A DNA stretch of 64,000 nucleotides from Ricinus communis (taxonomy: Eukaryota; Streptophyta; Magnoliopsida; Malpighiales; Euphorbiaceae): assembly GCF_019578655.1 (NCBI RefSeq), contig NC_063260.1, positions 27,862,888-27,926,887 on the forward strand, read 5' to 3'. The position numbers were made by a program, and so were the translations under genes. Of this stretch, positions 12,791 through 24,459 are shown piece by piece (the stretch's first letter is position 1; every line of letters starts with the position of its first letter). The notes under the pieces were generated by a model. That model made no database searches, was not told the origin of the DNA, and worked only from the letters and a program-made list of their open reading frames with translations.

Positions 12791-15250
12791 ATCGCTGACA
12801 ATAGATTTTGAATGTCTCGATGGCGAGTTTAGTTCTCTCTTTGTCGATTAATTTAGACTCTCTTTTTCGGAATTAGAATCTGAAAACGCAGAACACAGTA
12901 AGAAACCCTAACTGTAAACACGTTTACACTTTTCTTTCTGAATTATATCTTTCGTGAGTTTGTCCTAGTTTCTTGTTGCTTTTCGATAAATCGACCGGAA
13001 AAATTTAAAAGAAGGGAAAGCCAGAAAGAAAAGAAAGGTACATAAAGATTTTGAAATGTCAATTTTATGTGAAGCGTTACTGCGAGTTACATGCGTTCCA
13101 AGACTTTCAGATAATACTCGCTGGCCTTGATCGGATTGGACAATTGAAGTTATAAAAAAAAAAAGAGATTTTGGTATATTTCTATGAGTGACCTGTTTTC
13201 ATTCTTTCATATCCTTATGCCCAAACAGCTGTTATATCTATGAAATTGAATTTTTGATGGATTATTTTGCTTTCGTGCTGCAAGCATTCAGGCCCTGTTG
13301 ATAGGAAAGGGAAATTTAGGTGCGAACCATCCTCCTAAGTCATAAAAGACATGATATTGGTTAATAGTTGTATAAGCATTTTGTGGATTATCATCTTCTA
13401 TTAGCATCAACGCAGAGTCAACATGCTTTCTAATCGAATTGATTAGTATGTTATGGAATAAAGTCCAATATCACTGCCATATATTTTTGATGTGCAGTTC
13501 TTCAAAAAGGAAATTAAAGTTTGTCATTTTGAATTTCTCTTGAATCCTTGATGTGCACAGGTCCTTACTAAAAATCATTAAGCTATGTCCAAGTAGTTTT
13601 CTGGGGAATTGTTGGTAACTTTCTTGCTCCATTATCTTCTAGATCTATGTTATGAACACTGAATGACCTTGAATTGATATTCAACTTATCCTTCTCCTTC
13701 TCCTCATAGTTAGTTTTGCTTGCTCCTCCTTTGGACACAATGCGTGTAAGATGAGAAACTTCTTGCTGGTGCATTTCAGACTTATTTTGTGGAAATCTAT
13801 GTTAAGGTTTTTGATATACAGATCTTTAAAAACGGCATATGTATCTGTTGCCCGGATGCTCTGAGCTCATATTCAGGTTCTTGTCCAGTTTCATAAGATA
13901 TACAATTGCACCTTAGTGCATTTTGCTACTATGTCCCTAGTTCTGTCATTTGTCCCTCCATGTTTAGCATCTCACCGAATCTCGGAATTACTTGTTATAA
14001 TTAAAGTTTGCATTGAGCTAATTTCTTTACATTTTTTTTGGATTATCAAAACTATGATCGGTTGGAAATTTGGAATGATGAGATTGAAACTATGATGGAG
14101 AATATAATCCAAAAAAAATGTAAAGAAATTTGGATTGTGAGAAATTGCAATATTAATTATTGCTAGCAGTACTGTTACTCGCTGGTTTTATCCGAGTTGG
14201 TTGGTTTGCAATCTCTAAAAGTTAAATTTGGCAACGAATTATGTCTCACATGGACATATATTCTGGACGGATTTATATTATAAGTATTGATATACAAAGG
14301 TGGACTTCTCATGGAGGTTGCAATGAGTTCTCTCTGTGATGCGGATTTTATTTTGGAATTTTGGCACTTAATAAAATGTTTTGCAAAATTTGAAACTTAA
14401 GCACAACATGCTCATTTCATAAACAGAAAAAAAAAAAAGTACTTTTTTTGGTATTTTAGTGACATTAGGAACTGAGGCTTCTTTTTTACAATTGTGACTT
14501 GTGAAAAGTGTATCTTCATTACGTCAGTTTAGAATAATTTGTAGTATGTTTAAGTGGATGATTGCAGCAATGAGGTCTTACAAATCAATGTCTTCTGGTA
14601 GTGGAAGTGGATGCAGCAAGCAAGAATCTGAGAGTAGTAACTACTGTTATTTCTTGACACATTTGATAATGGTGCATGCTGAATCCAGTGTGTAACAACT
14701 CTTCATTTTGTTGCTTCTCTTGAGAATATGAAACACGGAAGGTGGCAGACATCATAACGTGCAGTGGCCGTGTGCACTTTCATGTATTTGATGCATAAAT
14801 CATAAAAGCAATAATTTTCTCAAGTTCTTTTGGCCGGAAAACTCTTGTTTAAGAATTGTTTTTAAGCATATTTTCCCATGCTCATTCTACTAAACCTCTA
14901 TTATGGATGTACTTTGAGAAACCTCTGGAGGGAGAGAAACATATATCCTTAATTTTTTTTGTTTTCCCACCAATGGGACAAGCTCCAAACAGGGCAAAAC
15001 AAAGCCTAATCGCGAATGAAACTTGTACCCATCCCATTACCGAGCAAGAGAAGTGATTCACTAGCTGGAGGCCCAAAGAAATACTTGGAGACTCACATCC
15101 AGATCAAAGTCCAGACCTACCAACCAGTCACCACAATACTTCGACTCTGCTTGACGTTGGCGCTCCAATCCCTCTTGAGCAAGTTTTTAACTGCAGCAAG
15201 CAAGACAGAGCTGTCATTACTAGTTGCACTATTAACTGCTGAGATGGTAT
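12790..15250 (+). repeat. Leader/intron-like duplicated block, copy A
   Basis: Collinear with 23040-25420 and 27120-29400. Shared landmarks are GTGAAGCGTTACTGCGA, CTATGAGTGACCTGTTTTC, the hairpin at 14020, a GCACTTTCATGTATTTGATG segment at about 14774, and the end segment TTGAGCAAGTTTTTAACTGC. Copy A alone holds an extra segment of about 180 bp at about 14560-14740. Near 15060-15240 one frame runs open through SWRPKEILGD to a TGA, with partial agreement in the second copy, but no gene family was recognised. Confidence 0.6.
14020..14130. repeat. Hairpin with 27 bp perfect arms (copy A of three)
   Basis: Arms 14020-14046 and 14104-14130 are exact reverse complements, separated by a 57 nt loop. 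The same position in the other blocks has arms at 24200-24225/24283-24308 and 28431-28458/28516-28541, less perfect but still paired. It may be a small fold-back element carried along by the duplication, or a structured transcript segment. Confidence 0.8.
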
Positions 15251-15599
15251 CCTTATTTTCTTTTAAATTTACTGGGTTTATGCATTTGAGGCAGTATTAA
15301 AATTGGTAGCAAAGATTGATTGCTCTGTTTTCTTGTTTGAGGACAAGTGAAGGGATAATAGCATTTTGAAGAACCGAAACTCGAAATCACGGCTTTTATT
15401 TATATCCCTTAACTGGAATTCAATCCAGTTCAAAAAGAGTCTTTTCTTTTTTATTTCGGGATTCCACAGAATCGTGTGAGGTTCTTTGAGTGGTTGCAAT
15501 ATGAGTATTGAACTTCAGCTCAACAACTGTACAGGGAAAGTTTTACTCTTCATCTTTATTTTTCGCTCCCTTCCTATATATTTCCTTACGATTTCTTTC

Positions 15600-16300
15600 T
15601 TATTTTTGAAGAAAAAGAACATGAATTGAAGATCATTATGATATTTATGGTAAATATGCTGAGAAAGGAACTAATTCGTTTTAACATTTTATGTCATTAT
15701 GACATGTCAGAAATATAGTTAAACTTCATATGAAAGGTAGTTTCCGAGGCTTATGATTAGTGGTAAGAAGATTTCAATATTCATGCTGAAGCATTTCTAG
15801 CCTTCTAAAACACCGAAATAAGGACTCTGCTGCTCAATTTTATCATTCATTTTCTGTTGAAGCTTTAATTAGGTCTGCATAAATAATATGCTTCTGATTA
15901 AGGAAGGTGGCTAGGAAGTCAGAAACTTTAGGATAAGAATTCCACAGGCAAGGCTTTAATTTAAGAAAAAAGGCCCTCCTTTTACTATGGTTTTTATAAA
16001 TCTGTATGTATTCCTGTTTCTTGGTCATTGATGCCTAATATAAGCTTAAGCAATCAATAATTTTTTTCTTCAATGATACATCTAGGAAGCATTATTTCAA
16101 ATTATTGATCGTCTCAAAAACAACTTTTTACTGAAAAAAAGATTATCCATTTAAATGACATATATACGATTAATAGTGATAGTTGATATGTTTCTTGTTT
16201 GTTGAGTAAAAGTTAAAAGGCATGCTACAAAAGATGCCATCTTTTCTTAATGACCTTGGATGAATCACATTTCACCTGGTCTTAATTCATTCTAAAATTG
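15600..16300. repeat. Duplicated non-coding block (copy at 19430-20110)
   Basis: This stretch and 19430-20110 are almost the same over about 680 bp, including AAGAACATGAATTGAA, TTTCAATATTCATGCTGAAG and ATTATCCATTTAAATG. Shorter relatives lie at 25.86-26.10 and 29.70-29.94 kb. In the second and last copies it follows the first ankyrin exon, so it was probably intron 1 of that gene. In this copy the exon is missing. No coding content is seen. Confidence 0.65.
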
Positions 16301-17126
16301 GAACTTATATTTGGTCAATGCAGCTGCTGCCACCACACATTAAGGTCATTTATGTTCTGTGAACAACTGACAGTAGGTGGTGTTGAATTCATGGCATCCT
16401 AGCAATGTACATCTTCCAGCAGCAACAAATGCACAGACTTGGGTCCAAGGAGTCGTGTAGTGCATGACATGTGGTGGTGTTCTAGGCATGCCAGAAAAAA
16501 ACGTAGGAAGGCTAGAGGATTGATGATGTCAGATTAAGCACTTGCCTGCACTACTTTCACAAATGGACATATCCAGCCATTGACCTGGTAAAATAGGGAT
16601 TACGTAATCTCTCAAATGAATCATTACAGACACGAACAGGGTCTTTTGATCATGAAATACTGTTTCCAAAATTCAGTCCTTTTGGTTGATGCCCTTTAAT
16701 TCTGTTTGATAGTTAAGACCCTGCTGATGCTGTTCACTAGAAGTAGAATCCTAGACCCCCAGTCCTCTGCTTTTTTGTAGCTTAATCACCACATCAGATG
16801 TACTGAGCCTATCAGGATGGAAAAAATAATGAACATCCTATATGAAGTTTCGGAGATGAGACTTTTCTCGTTGTTTGTGGATCCTGATCATAGCTCAACA
16901 TTTGCTAGGCAAACATGTAGAAGTTAGAAGCTACAGAAATTAAACATGCCATTGAGAGAATGATAAATGAAGCTTATTTTAGATTATGAAAATATTTCAT
17001 CGACAACACACTGCAGCACAAGCGGAATACAATTTACGAGATCTGATGACAACCCTTATTCTCTCTGAAACAAGGTGACGGATCTCTTTTTATGTATTGT
17101 AAACAGCTCTCCACATGGGAAAAGAT

Positions 17127-17705
17127 TCACAGCTCTTGTTTGGCATCATTATTGTTGAGCTTGACTGGTTCAGGTTTCTCTTCTTCTCCTGCAATGCTAA
17201 CAACCCTAGGACCCTTGATCTTATCAGGAGACAATTTGTTTAAAGATAAGGTAAGAACACCATTCTCAAGCTTCGCCTTGACAGAGTCCAAATCCACATT
17301 GTCTGGCAACCTAAACTGTCTCCAGAATTTGCCATACGATCTCTCCACCCTGTGCCATTGATCCCCTTTCTTCTCTTCCTCTTTCTTCCTCTCTCCACTC
17401 ACCCTTAACACCCTGTTCTCCAGCAATTCAATCTTTAGCTCCTCCTTCTTCAACCCTGGAACATCTAGCATGATCATGTGACTTTCAGGAGTTTCCTTCC
17501 AGTCCACTCTTGCTGGTGAGAGTGCCACATTATCGTCCCTGTCAATCCCAAAGGGTATCTGCTCTAATACTCTGAATGGGTCTGCCCAGAGATCAGTCAG
17601 CAGACTTCCAGGACGATCAACAAATGGCAGAAGTGACGCATTGGAGGGACTCCAAAGCAAGAGTAAGAAGAAGCTGAAAAAGAAGCTCAGTAGCACTGGT
17701 CTCAT
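17127..17705 (-). CDS. ER-resident small heat shock protein (class IV type), copy 1
   Basis: Intronless, 192 residues from the ATG at 17705. Residues 1-23 form a signal peptide (hydrophobic [11 protein letters not shown] core, probable cleavage after SNA). The alpha-crystallin domain spans about 63-160, with [10 protein letters not shown] at 81-90, RVSGERK at 101-107 and the GVLTL core at 149-153. The C-terminus is KQEL, a variant of the KDEL/HDEL retrieval signal, so the product should act in the ER lumen as an ATP-independent holdase that keeps unfolded proteins soluble during heat stress. Length and layout match Arabidopsis HSP22.0 and soybean HSP22. An in-frame ATG 36 codons upstream (17813) is discussed in the findings. 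The gene lies in a 1.7 kb duplicated segment; its twin at 30900 differs at four residues (39, 41, 185, 187). Confidence 0.95.
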   Translation of the reverse strand: MRPVLLSFFFSFFLLLLWSPSNASLLPFVDRPGSLLTDLWADPFRVLEQIPFGIDRDDNVALSPARVDWKETPESHMIMLDVPGLKKEELKIELLENRVLRVSGERKKEEEKKGDQWHRVERSYGKFWRQFRLPDNVDLDSVKAKLENGVLTLSLNKLSPDKIKGPRVVSIAGEEEKPEPVKLNNNDAKQEL

Positions 17706-17849
17706 TGTAAGTCTGCTGATGTTTGTTAGTGAAGTTGCTGTCTGTTTTTGGATAAGGGTTTTAAGACTAAAGAGTTGCAAATAGAAGAAATACGCTTGCT
17801 GCAAAGAGTTCAATGTTCAGTTTTGGTTTCTTGTCCGAGACAAGACTAG

Positions 17850-17975
17850 CCTGTGTATATATAACAAGTACGCGTGGAGGAATATGGGCATTCAGAGAAA
17901 TGGGGAGAGTTCCAGTCACTTTGCCTCTGATGACTCATAGTCGGTTACCACATTCCCCATTCTTCCAGAGGCTTC
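17850..17975 (-). promoter_or_regulatory. Heat-shock promoter of copy 1: TATA box and HSE
   Basis: On the minus strand a TTATATATACA TATA element lies at about 17855-17865. Further upstream, TTCCAGAGGCTTC at 17963-17975 fits the heat-shock element pattern of alternating TTC/GAA modules with one mismatch, next to further TTC-type words. Spacing of about 100 bp between HSE and TATA suits heat-shock factor control. The TATA position predicts transcription starting near 17825-17830. Confidence 0.65.
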
Positions 17976-18359
17976 ATGTTTTGTTCATTATCTTGATTGA
18001 TGAATAAAATTTCATTACTATCATTATATTATATATTAATATACTTTTTTTAACAGAATATATTAAAATTAATAATATTAACAAAATGCTAGAGCAGATT
18101 TTTTTGGACTCATTTGTAGCCCATTGGACATGCTAAGAAGCAAAAGAATGAAGCCACAAGCCAGGCTATTTTGGAGAGCAATGCCCGGGTTGCCATATCT
18201 GGCGGGTAATTTGCGTTTTACAGACATACAAAATGTTGTCGTAGCAATTCGATATTTGATTAGGCGTTGTTGCCGCTGAGGTATTATTAATGATAATGCA
18301 ATTCTCCTCCTCCTTCTCTGGTTAATATCTTCAATTCGTTTCTTCTTCAAAAAACGTAG

Positions 18360-18885
18360 CAGACCCGTATTTTTTAGTCTCTAAGCTTGTGTTTTTCTTT
18401 TTCTATTTTCTTCTTTTTATATGGTTTATTCGGTAGCTGTTTGCATCTTCTTTTTCTAGTTTCATGTCTGTTAATTGCTGTTATGTTTGGCCCGTATTGC
18501 TTCTATCAATTGAAATGAGCACCTAGTAGCCACTTATTTAATGGGTTTTTGGTTTCTTCAGTCTTTCATCACTACTATACAGTTATGATACTTGGCGCTA
18601 GAATGTAGTCGTCCGATTTTGATGTGTTTCCGTAAACCCACAAAATACCGCAGCTTTTTCTGCGCTTTATATTTGATAATTATGTTTTATTACTTATAAT
18701 TTCCTTGTTATATCTCTCTGTGAATCGCAAGAAGATATAAAAGCACAGAACCTTTCACCTTTTACACATTGATTATGCGATAACTATTTTGTATAATAAT
18801 TAATGTATTTCTTTCTATCACTGTTAGTTTCTGTTTCATAAGTTGAAGTTTTGTGTTAGTTGCTCTTTAAGTAGAGAAGTGGAAC
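18360..18885. repeat. Duplicated block upstream of ankyrin exon 1 (copy at 25440-25830)
   Basis: Shares AGTTTCATGTCTG, CCACTTATTTAATGGGTT, GAATCGCAAGAAGATATAAA and other words with 25440-25830. It directly precedes the first exon of the ankyrin pseudogene and holds a GATATAAAAGCAC TATA-like word at about 18733, so it may be its proximal promoter. At 25.4 kb the block is kept but the exon is gone. Confidence 0.6.
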
Positions 18886-21800
18886 ATATTGGTGACCGGA
18901 GTGACTACCGCTTCTCCTTTCAATCGTCCATTTCCACGATTCGCTGCTACTCCGAGATCAAGTATTGGTACCAATCTTTTCAGAGCATTGACTAGCTTTA
19001 CGACTGGAAGTTTTGGATTTCTTCTTGCTGATAAATGCAGAAAACTGACTACTTGTCGGGTTGAATCAAAATGGCTTGAGCCCTCAGAAAGAGTGCCGGG
19101 GTTTGGGAAGATTCTGATGACGGTATTGGCAGTGATTATGATGAAGAAGTTGAGGAATTGGAAGAAAATGACATGGATTATGAGAGAGATTAGGAGGAAG
19201 AAACATATGCTAAATCTACTACTAGGATAGTTGATAATTCCACATGGAACAATTATGATGAGGATTCGGAAGAAGACACATTTTTTGCATTTACTACTGC
19301 GATGACAGTTCGAAGCTCCACATCAAACAGTTATGAGGATCTAGCTAAAGGTCTCTCCCTTTTATCCTTTGTTCCTTTTTCGTTTTTCTGCATTTTTCTT
19401 GAATTATTCATCGTAAAAAGGAGGGGAAGAAAAAGAACATGAATTGAATATCATTATGATATTTATGGTAAATATGCTGAGAAAGGAACTAATTTCTTTT
19501 AACGTTTTATGTCATTATAACATGTCAGAAATATAGTTAAACTTGATATGAAAGGTGGTTTCTGAGGCTTATGATTAGTGGTAAGAACATTTCAATATTC
19601 ATGCTGAAGCATTTCTAGCTCCTTCTAGCCTTCTAAAACACTGAAATAAGGACTCTGCTGCCAATTTTATCATTCATTCTCTGTTGAAGCTTAATTAGGT
19701 CTGCATAAATAATATGCTTCTGATTAAGGAAGAAGGTGGCTGGGAAGTCAGAAATTTTAGGATAAGAATTCCACAGGCAAAGCTTTAATTTAAGAAAAAA
19801 GGCCCTCCTTTTACTATGGGTTTTATAAATCTGTATGTATTCCTGTTTCTTGGTCATTGATGCCTAAAATAAGCTTAAGCAATCAATAATTTTTTTCTTG
19901 AATGATACATCGAGGAAGCATTATTTCAAATTACTGATTGTATCAAACACAACATTTTACTGAAAAAAAGATTATCCATTTAAATGCATTTCATATATAT
20001 GATTAATAGTGATAGTTGATATGTTTCTTGTTTGTTGAGTAAAAGTTAAAGGCATGCTACAAAAGATGCCATTTTTTTTAATGACCTTGGATGAATCACA
20101 TTTTACCTGGTCTTGATTCATTTAAAAATTGAAAGTTTTATGAGACTCGGAAGTAAAAACAATCATGTTCTGTGTTTACAAGGTTTCAAATCTATTTGTG
20201 AAGGCATGAGCTGGGAAAGAACTGAAAGAACCACAGCTCTGATTGAGATTTCATTATTCAAAAAAAAGTTCTCATGGAACCAGGCCAATTTAAATCAGAA
20301 AATACATTTATTAGCTGGGCTTCTTTTTTTTTTTTTTTTTCCTTTTAATTGTTTTGTTCTTAATCACCACAAGTTTCTCAAGCATCATGCAATCAATAAC
20401 TTCATGAATTTGTAACTGTGGGTAAAAATGTCGGGTGCATGATTGGTCACATGGAAAGTGTGATGAGCATGAAGTTTAGACGAAAGGGAAAAAAAGGGGA
20501 TGGCTGTACAAGATTCCCACATAGTCTAAAATGCGCTTCTTCTGCACAATTTTTAGTCTCCATTTCTTCTTCTGGGATAAATCAAAGTGAGCTTGTCTCT
20601 GAGCCCTTCTAATATGAAGTTTAAGTAGGCTGATTAGAAAAGCGAACCAACAAAACGAGGGTCATGATTGTTTCATGAGACACCGAAGTAAAAACCTTCA
20701 TGTCCTTTGTTTATAAGGTTACAGATCTGTCTTGAAGGCATGAGTTGGGAAAGAATTGAAATGACCACAGCTCTGTTTGGGATTTCAGTATCCAAAGAAA
20801 GTCTCCATTGAACCAGGCCAAATTAAATCAGAAAATACAATTATTGACAGTTTTTCTTACTGTTTTGCTTTTTAATTGTTTTGTTAATAATCAATAGTTT
20901 GCTATAAGTTTCGGAAGAATCATGCAATCTATAACTTCATGAATTTGTGACTGTGGAGAGCAATGTTGGGTGCTTGGCTGGTCACATGGAAAATTCTACG
21001 AGCATGAAGTTTAGACAAAAGGGAAGAAAGGGGAGGGGTGGCTGGCTGTACAATGTTCCTCAAATATGGCACACATTTGTTGATGTGACTTGATGGTTGC
21101 ATATCTTTTCGGCAGGAAGATGCCCACGGAGTCTAAAATGCCCTTCTTCTGCACAATTGTTAATGCCCATTTCTTCTTGTAGGGTCAGATTGACTTTGTC
21201 TTTGAGCCTTTCTAATATGGAATTTAATTAGGCTGATTAGAAAAGAGAACCAACTAACCCAAGTGATCTCTTGTTGGTTGGTTTTTTCCCATTCTGAAAT
21301 GCATTTAGTTTACTCTTGTTCTTGAATTTCAACTTGCAACCCTTTCTACCTATATAATTATTCTGGGAAAAAAGGCTGATGATAAATTTTTTGCAGAAAT
21401 TGGACAGCTTGTGGGATCAGAAGAAAGAGCAATTTTACAACAGAATGCAACTTATAACCTGGACAAACTATCAACAGTAAGTTAGGAAAATTTAAAGAGC
21501 TTCTTCATCTGTTATATGAATTCTTTCTTTTTCATTGGTGGAGGAGTTCAAAAGTTGTCATTCCATTTTGAGGTATTTATTAGAAGGAGCTTGATTGTGG
21601 AAATTTTAGTCAGTTACTATTTTCTAGAGCTTACTAGTTGTGGATAAGGCACTACCGTCGTGCCATGTTCTTATACCTCCATTATTCAGGAAAAATGCAA
21701 GCCGCTCCAGACGCTTGCATTATCAGGACAGATACGATTTATGGATAAGTTGCTAGCAGATGGACTTGATATTGACAGTGTGGATAAGGTGAATTTTGTC

Positions 21801-22160
21801 TGTAGCACTTATTCTATATCATATATTTTGCTATTTCTTATTTTCTGCATGTTGAGTCTCACAATATTTTCAAACATTCTTAGAAGAAGGTTGGACTCCA
21901 TTGCACGTTGCAGTGCAAACTGGAAAAAGAGATGTTAAAATTCTGTTAGTGAATGGTGCAGATGAGAACAGAAGGAATAAGGTAAATGCTGATAACTTAG
22001 TATATGACTGCGAAATTATGGTTGGCAAACTGATATTGTGGCATGATATATTCAGGATGGAATGACACCCATGGATCTTTGCTTATGTTATGGCGAAGAG
22101 TTCAAATCATATGACCTCGCCAAGTTAGTGAAGATCGTACCTGTTGACAGAGATTTTTGA
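18886..22160 (+). pseudogene. EMB506/AKRP-like ankyrin gene, copy B (most complete, broken)
   Basis: Recognisable exons are 18886-19350, 21397-21476, 21690-21788, 21894-21981 and 22056-22160. Exon 1 begins with ATA where the copy at 29453 has ATG. It then shifts frame into an acidic stretch (SDYDEEVEELEEND) and meets an in-frame TAG. Later exons read EIGQLVGSEERAIL, LALSGQIRFMDKLLADGLDI and EGWTPLHVAVQTGKRDV, ending in SYDLAKLVKIVPVDRDF. Intact EMB506-like proteins have two more ankyrin repeats between the third and fourth pieces; they are absent, and the phase across that join does not fit, which points to an internal deletion. EMB506 and AKRP are plastid ankyrin proteins essential for embryo development. 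The parent gene is not in this window. Confidence 0.75.
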
Positions 22161-23039
22161 CAGGAATGAGCATTATGCAACTTTAGGATAAAATATGAAA
22201 CAAAAGGTCATATTAAGCTATGCCTTATGTTTCTAAGTGCTTGAAACAATCTTTTAACCATGCATTTTCTGAGTGGACTTGCTCACATCTTGCAGATAAG
22301 CACTTCTGGTGTATAGCCTTTTGTGCTCCTGGAAGCCTAAATTTAGGCAGGAGTTTAGGAGACATGTAATTTTGCTTATCAGCAACTCAGTGGCATGGCT
22401 GATGGAGGCATGTTATATTTGGTCAATGCAGCTGCTGCCACCACAAATTATGGGTATTTCTATGTAAGTGAACGGCAGACAGAAGGTGGTGCTGAATGCG
22501 TGGCATCCTAGCTGTTTTACATCATCTACCAGCAACAAATGCAGAGAGTTAGGTTGGGTCCAAAGAGTCGTGTAATAATGTGGTGGTGTTCTACGTCATG
22601 CCCGAAAAAAATCAGAGGAAGGCTAGAGGACTGATGATGCCAGATTAAGCACTTGCCTATACATTTTGGTTTTCGTATTTGTTTTTGCACAGGATGATTT
22701 ATTAGTGCTATAATTATTGTTTTTATGCTCTCATAAGTTGCTTTCTTCACTGATGTTGCTTCAGAAACACAATGCTCATAATGTAGTATTGATGTATCTG
22801 GATTTAACAGAGCTATTATTTTTTCCTGCTTCTCAACTAGAAGAGAAGACGAGAAACATTTTACTGCTGCAGTGAAATCCAAAAGATGAGACCTCCGAGA
22901 GCTATATTTATTTACAACAGTTGTACAGCTAATTTTCTTTCCAATCAGCTTCTGACAGGTTAAATCCGAGTAAGTATTACAAGTAATTTTATAAATCAAA
23001 TCGTGCTTTACAATTCAGATAAAATTCCGGAAAACCCAA

Positions 23040-24427
23040 AAACTGAATCTATTCTTGTTTGATTATTTTAATCTTTTGCAAATTTAGTCTTAAGTTTTTC
23101 TAAACCGAAATTATATCGGGTTCTATTTTATATTAAAATATTTTAATCTTTTCATTCTGAATTTTATTTTTTCTTGAGTTTGTCCATGTTTCCTTGTTGC
23201 TTTTGGATTACAAGAAGTTGAAATCGATAGCAGGAATTTTAAATAAGGAGAAATCAGAAACAAAAGAAGGATACATAAAAGATTTTAAAATGTTAATTTA
23301 ATGTGAAATGTTACTGCGAGTTGCATGCATTCTCCAAGACTTTCAGATGATACTGGCTGGCTTTGATCAGATTGGACGATTGAATTATAGAAAAAAGATT
23401 TCGGTATTTTTATATGAGTGACCTGTTTTCATTCTTTTATATCCTTACGCACAAAGTTTTGGCATCTGTATAGTGTCATTTTTGGTATTTTTTTCTTCTT
23501 ATTGTTTATTTCTTTTAGATTGCATTTTTGCTGCAAGCATCCAGGCACTGACCGATAAGAAAGGGAAATTTAGGTGTGAATTATCCTCCTAATTTATAAA
23601 AGACATGATCTCGACCAATAGTTGTATAAGCATTTTGTGAGTTATCCTCCTCTTTTGCATCGGCACAAAGTCATCATGCTTTATAGTCTTGTTGGAAAAT
23701 TGAATGGAATTGATTAGTCTTTTATGGAATAAAGTCCAATATCACTATACCAGAGATATGTATCCATTTCTTTTCTTCAAAAAGGAAAGTAAAGTTGTCA
23801 TTTTGAATGTCTCTTGTTCTCCATTTGGCTGTGTCTAAGTTGTCTTCTAAGGAATGGTTGGTCATTTTTTTGCTTTCTTATCTTTTATGATCTATGTCTT
23901 GAACACTGAATGACCTTGATGTCATATTTGTCTTATCCTTCTCCTCATAGTCAATTATGCTTGCTATTCATAAGGTCCTCTTGTGGACATGATGCGTGAA
24001 AGATGAAAACTTCTTGCTGGTGCATTTCGGACTTATTTCATGGAAATATATATCAAGGTTTTCGATATATAGTCTTTGGGTGTATTTAGATCTTAGAGAA
24101 CGGAAATGTATTATCCCGTTTCATAAGATATACAGTTTTAGTCCATTTAGCTGCTCTATCTGCTGTCCCTCCATTCGCTTATCCCGTTTGCATTGAGCTA
24201 ATTTCTTTACATTGTTTCGAATTATTTAAACTTTGATCCGTTGAAAATTTGAAATCATGAGATTGAAACTATGATGGGGAATATAATTCGAGAAATTGTA
24301 AAGAAATTTGAATTGTGAGAAATTCTGGTGCTGGTTTCGTTATTCACTGATTTAGTTGGCTTGCAATCTCTAGAAGTTAAAATTCGGCAGTTAATTATGT
24401 CTCACATGGACATATATCCTCGACGGA

Positions 24428-24459
<32 letters not shown>

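Noticed and set aside
14020..14130. Hairpin as a microRNA precursor
   Set aside because: Arms are A/T-rich with a poly-T stretch and perfect pairing in copy A, without the mismatch pattern or any known mature sequence. Reported as a structured repeat only.
22526..22999. 157-codon minus-strand open frame
   Set aside because: Lies in a block repeated several times in the window; the other copies do not keep the frame.
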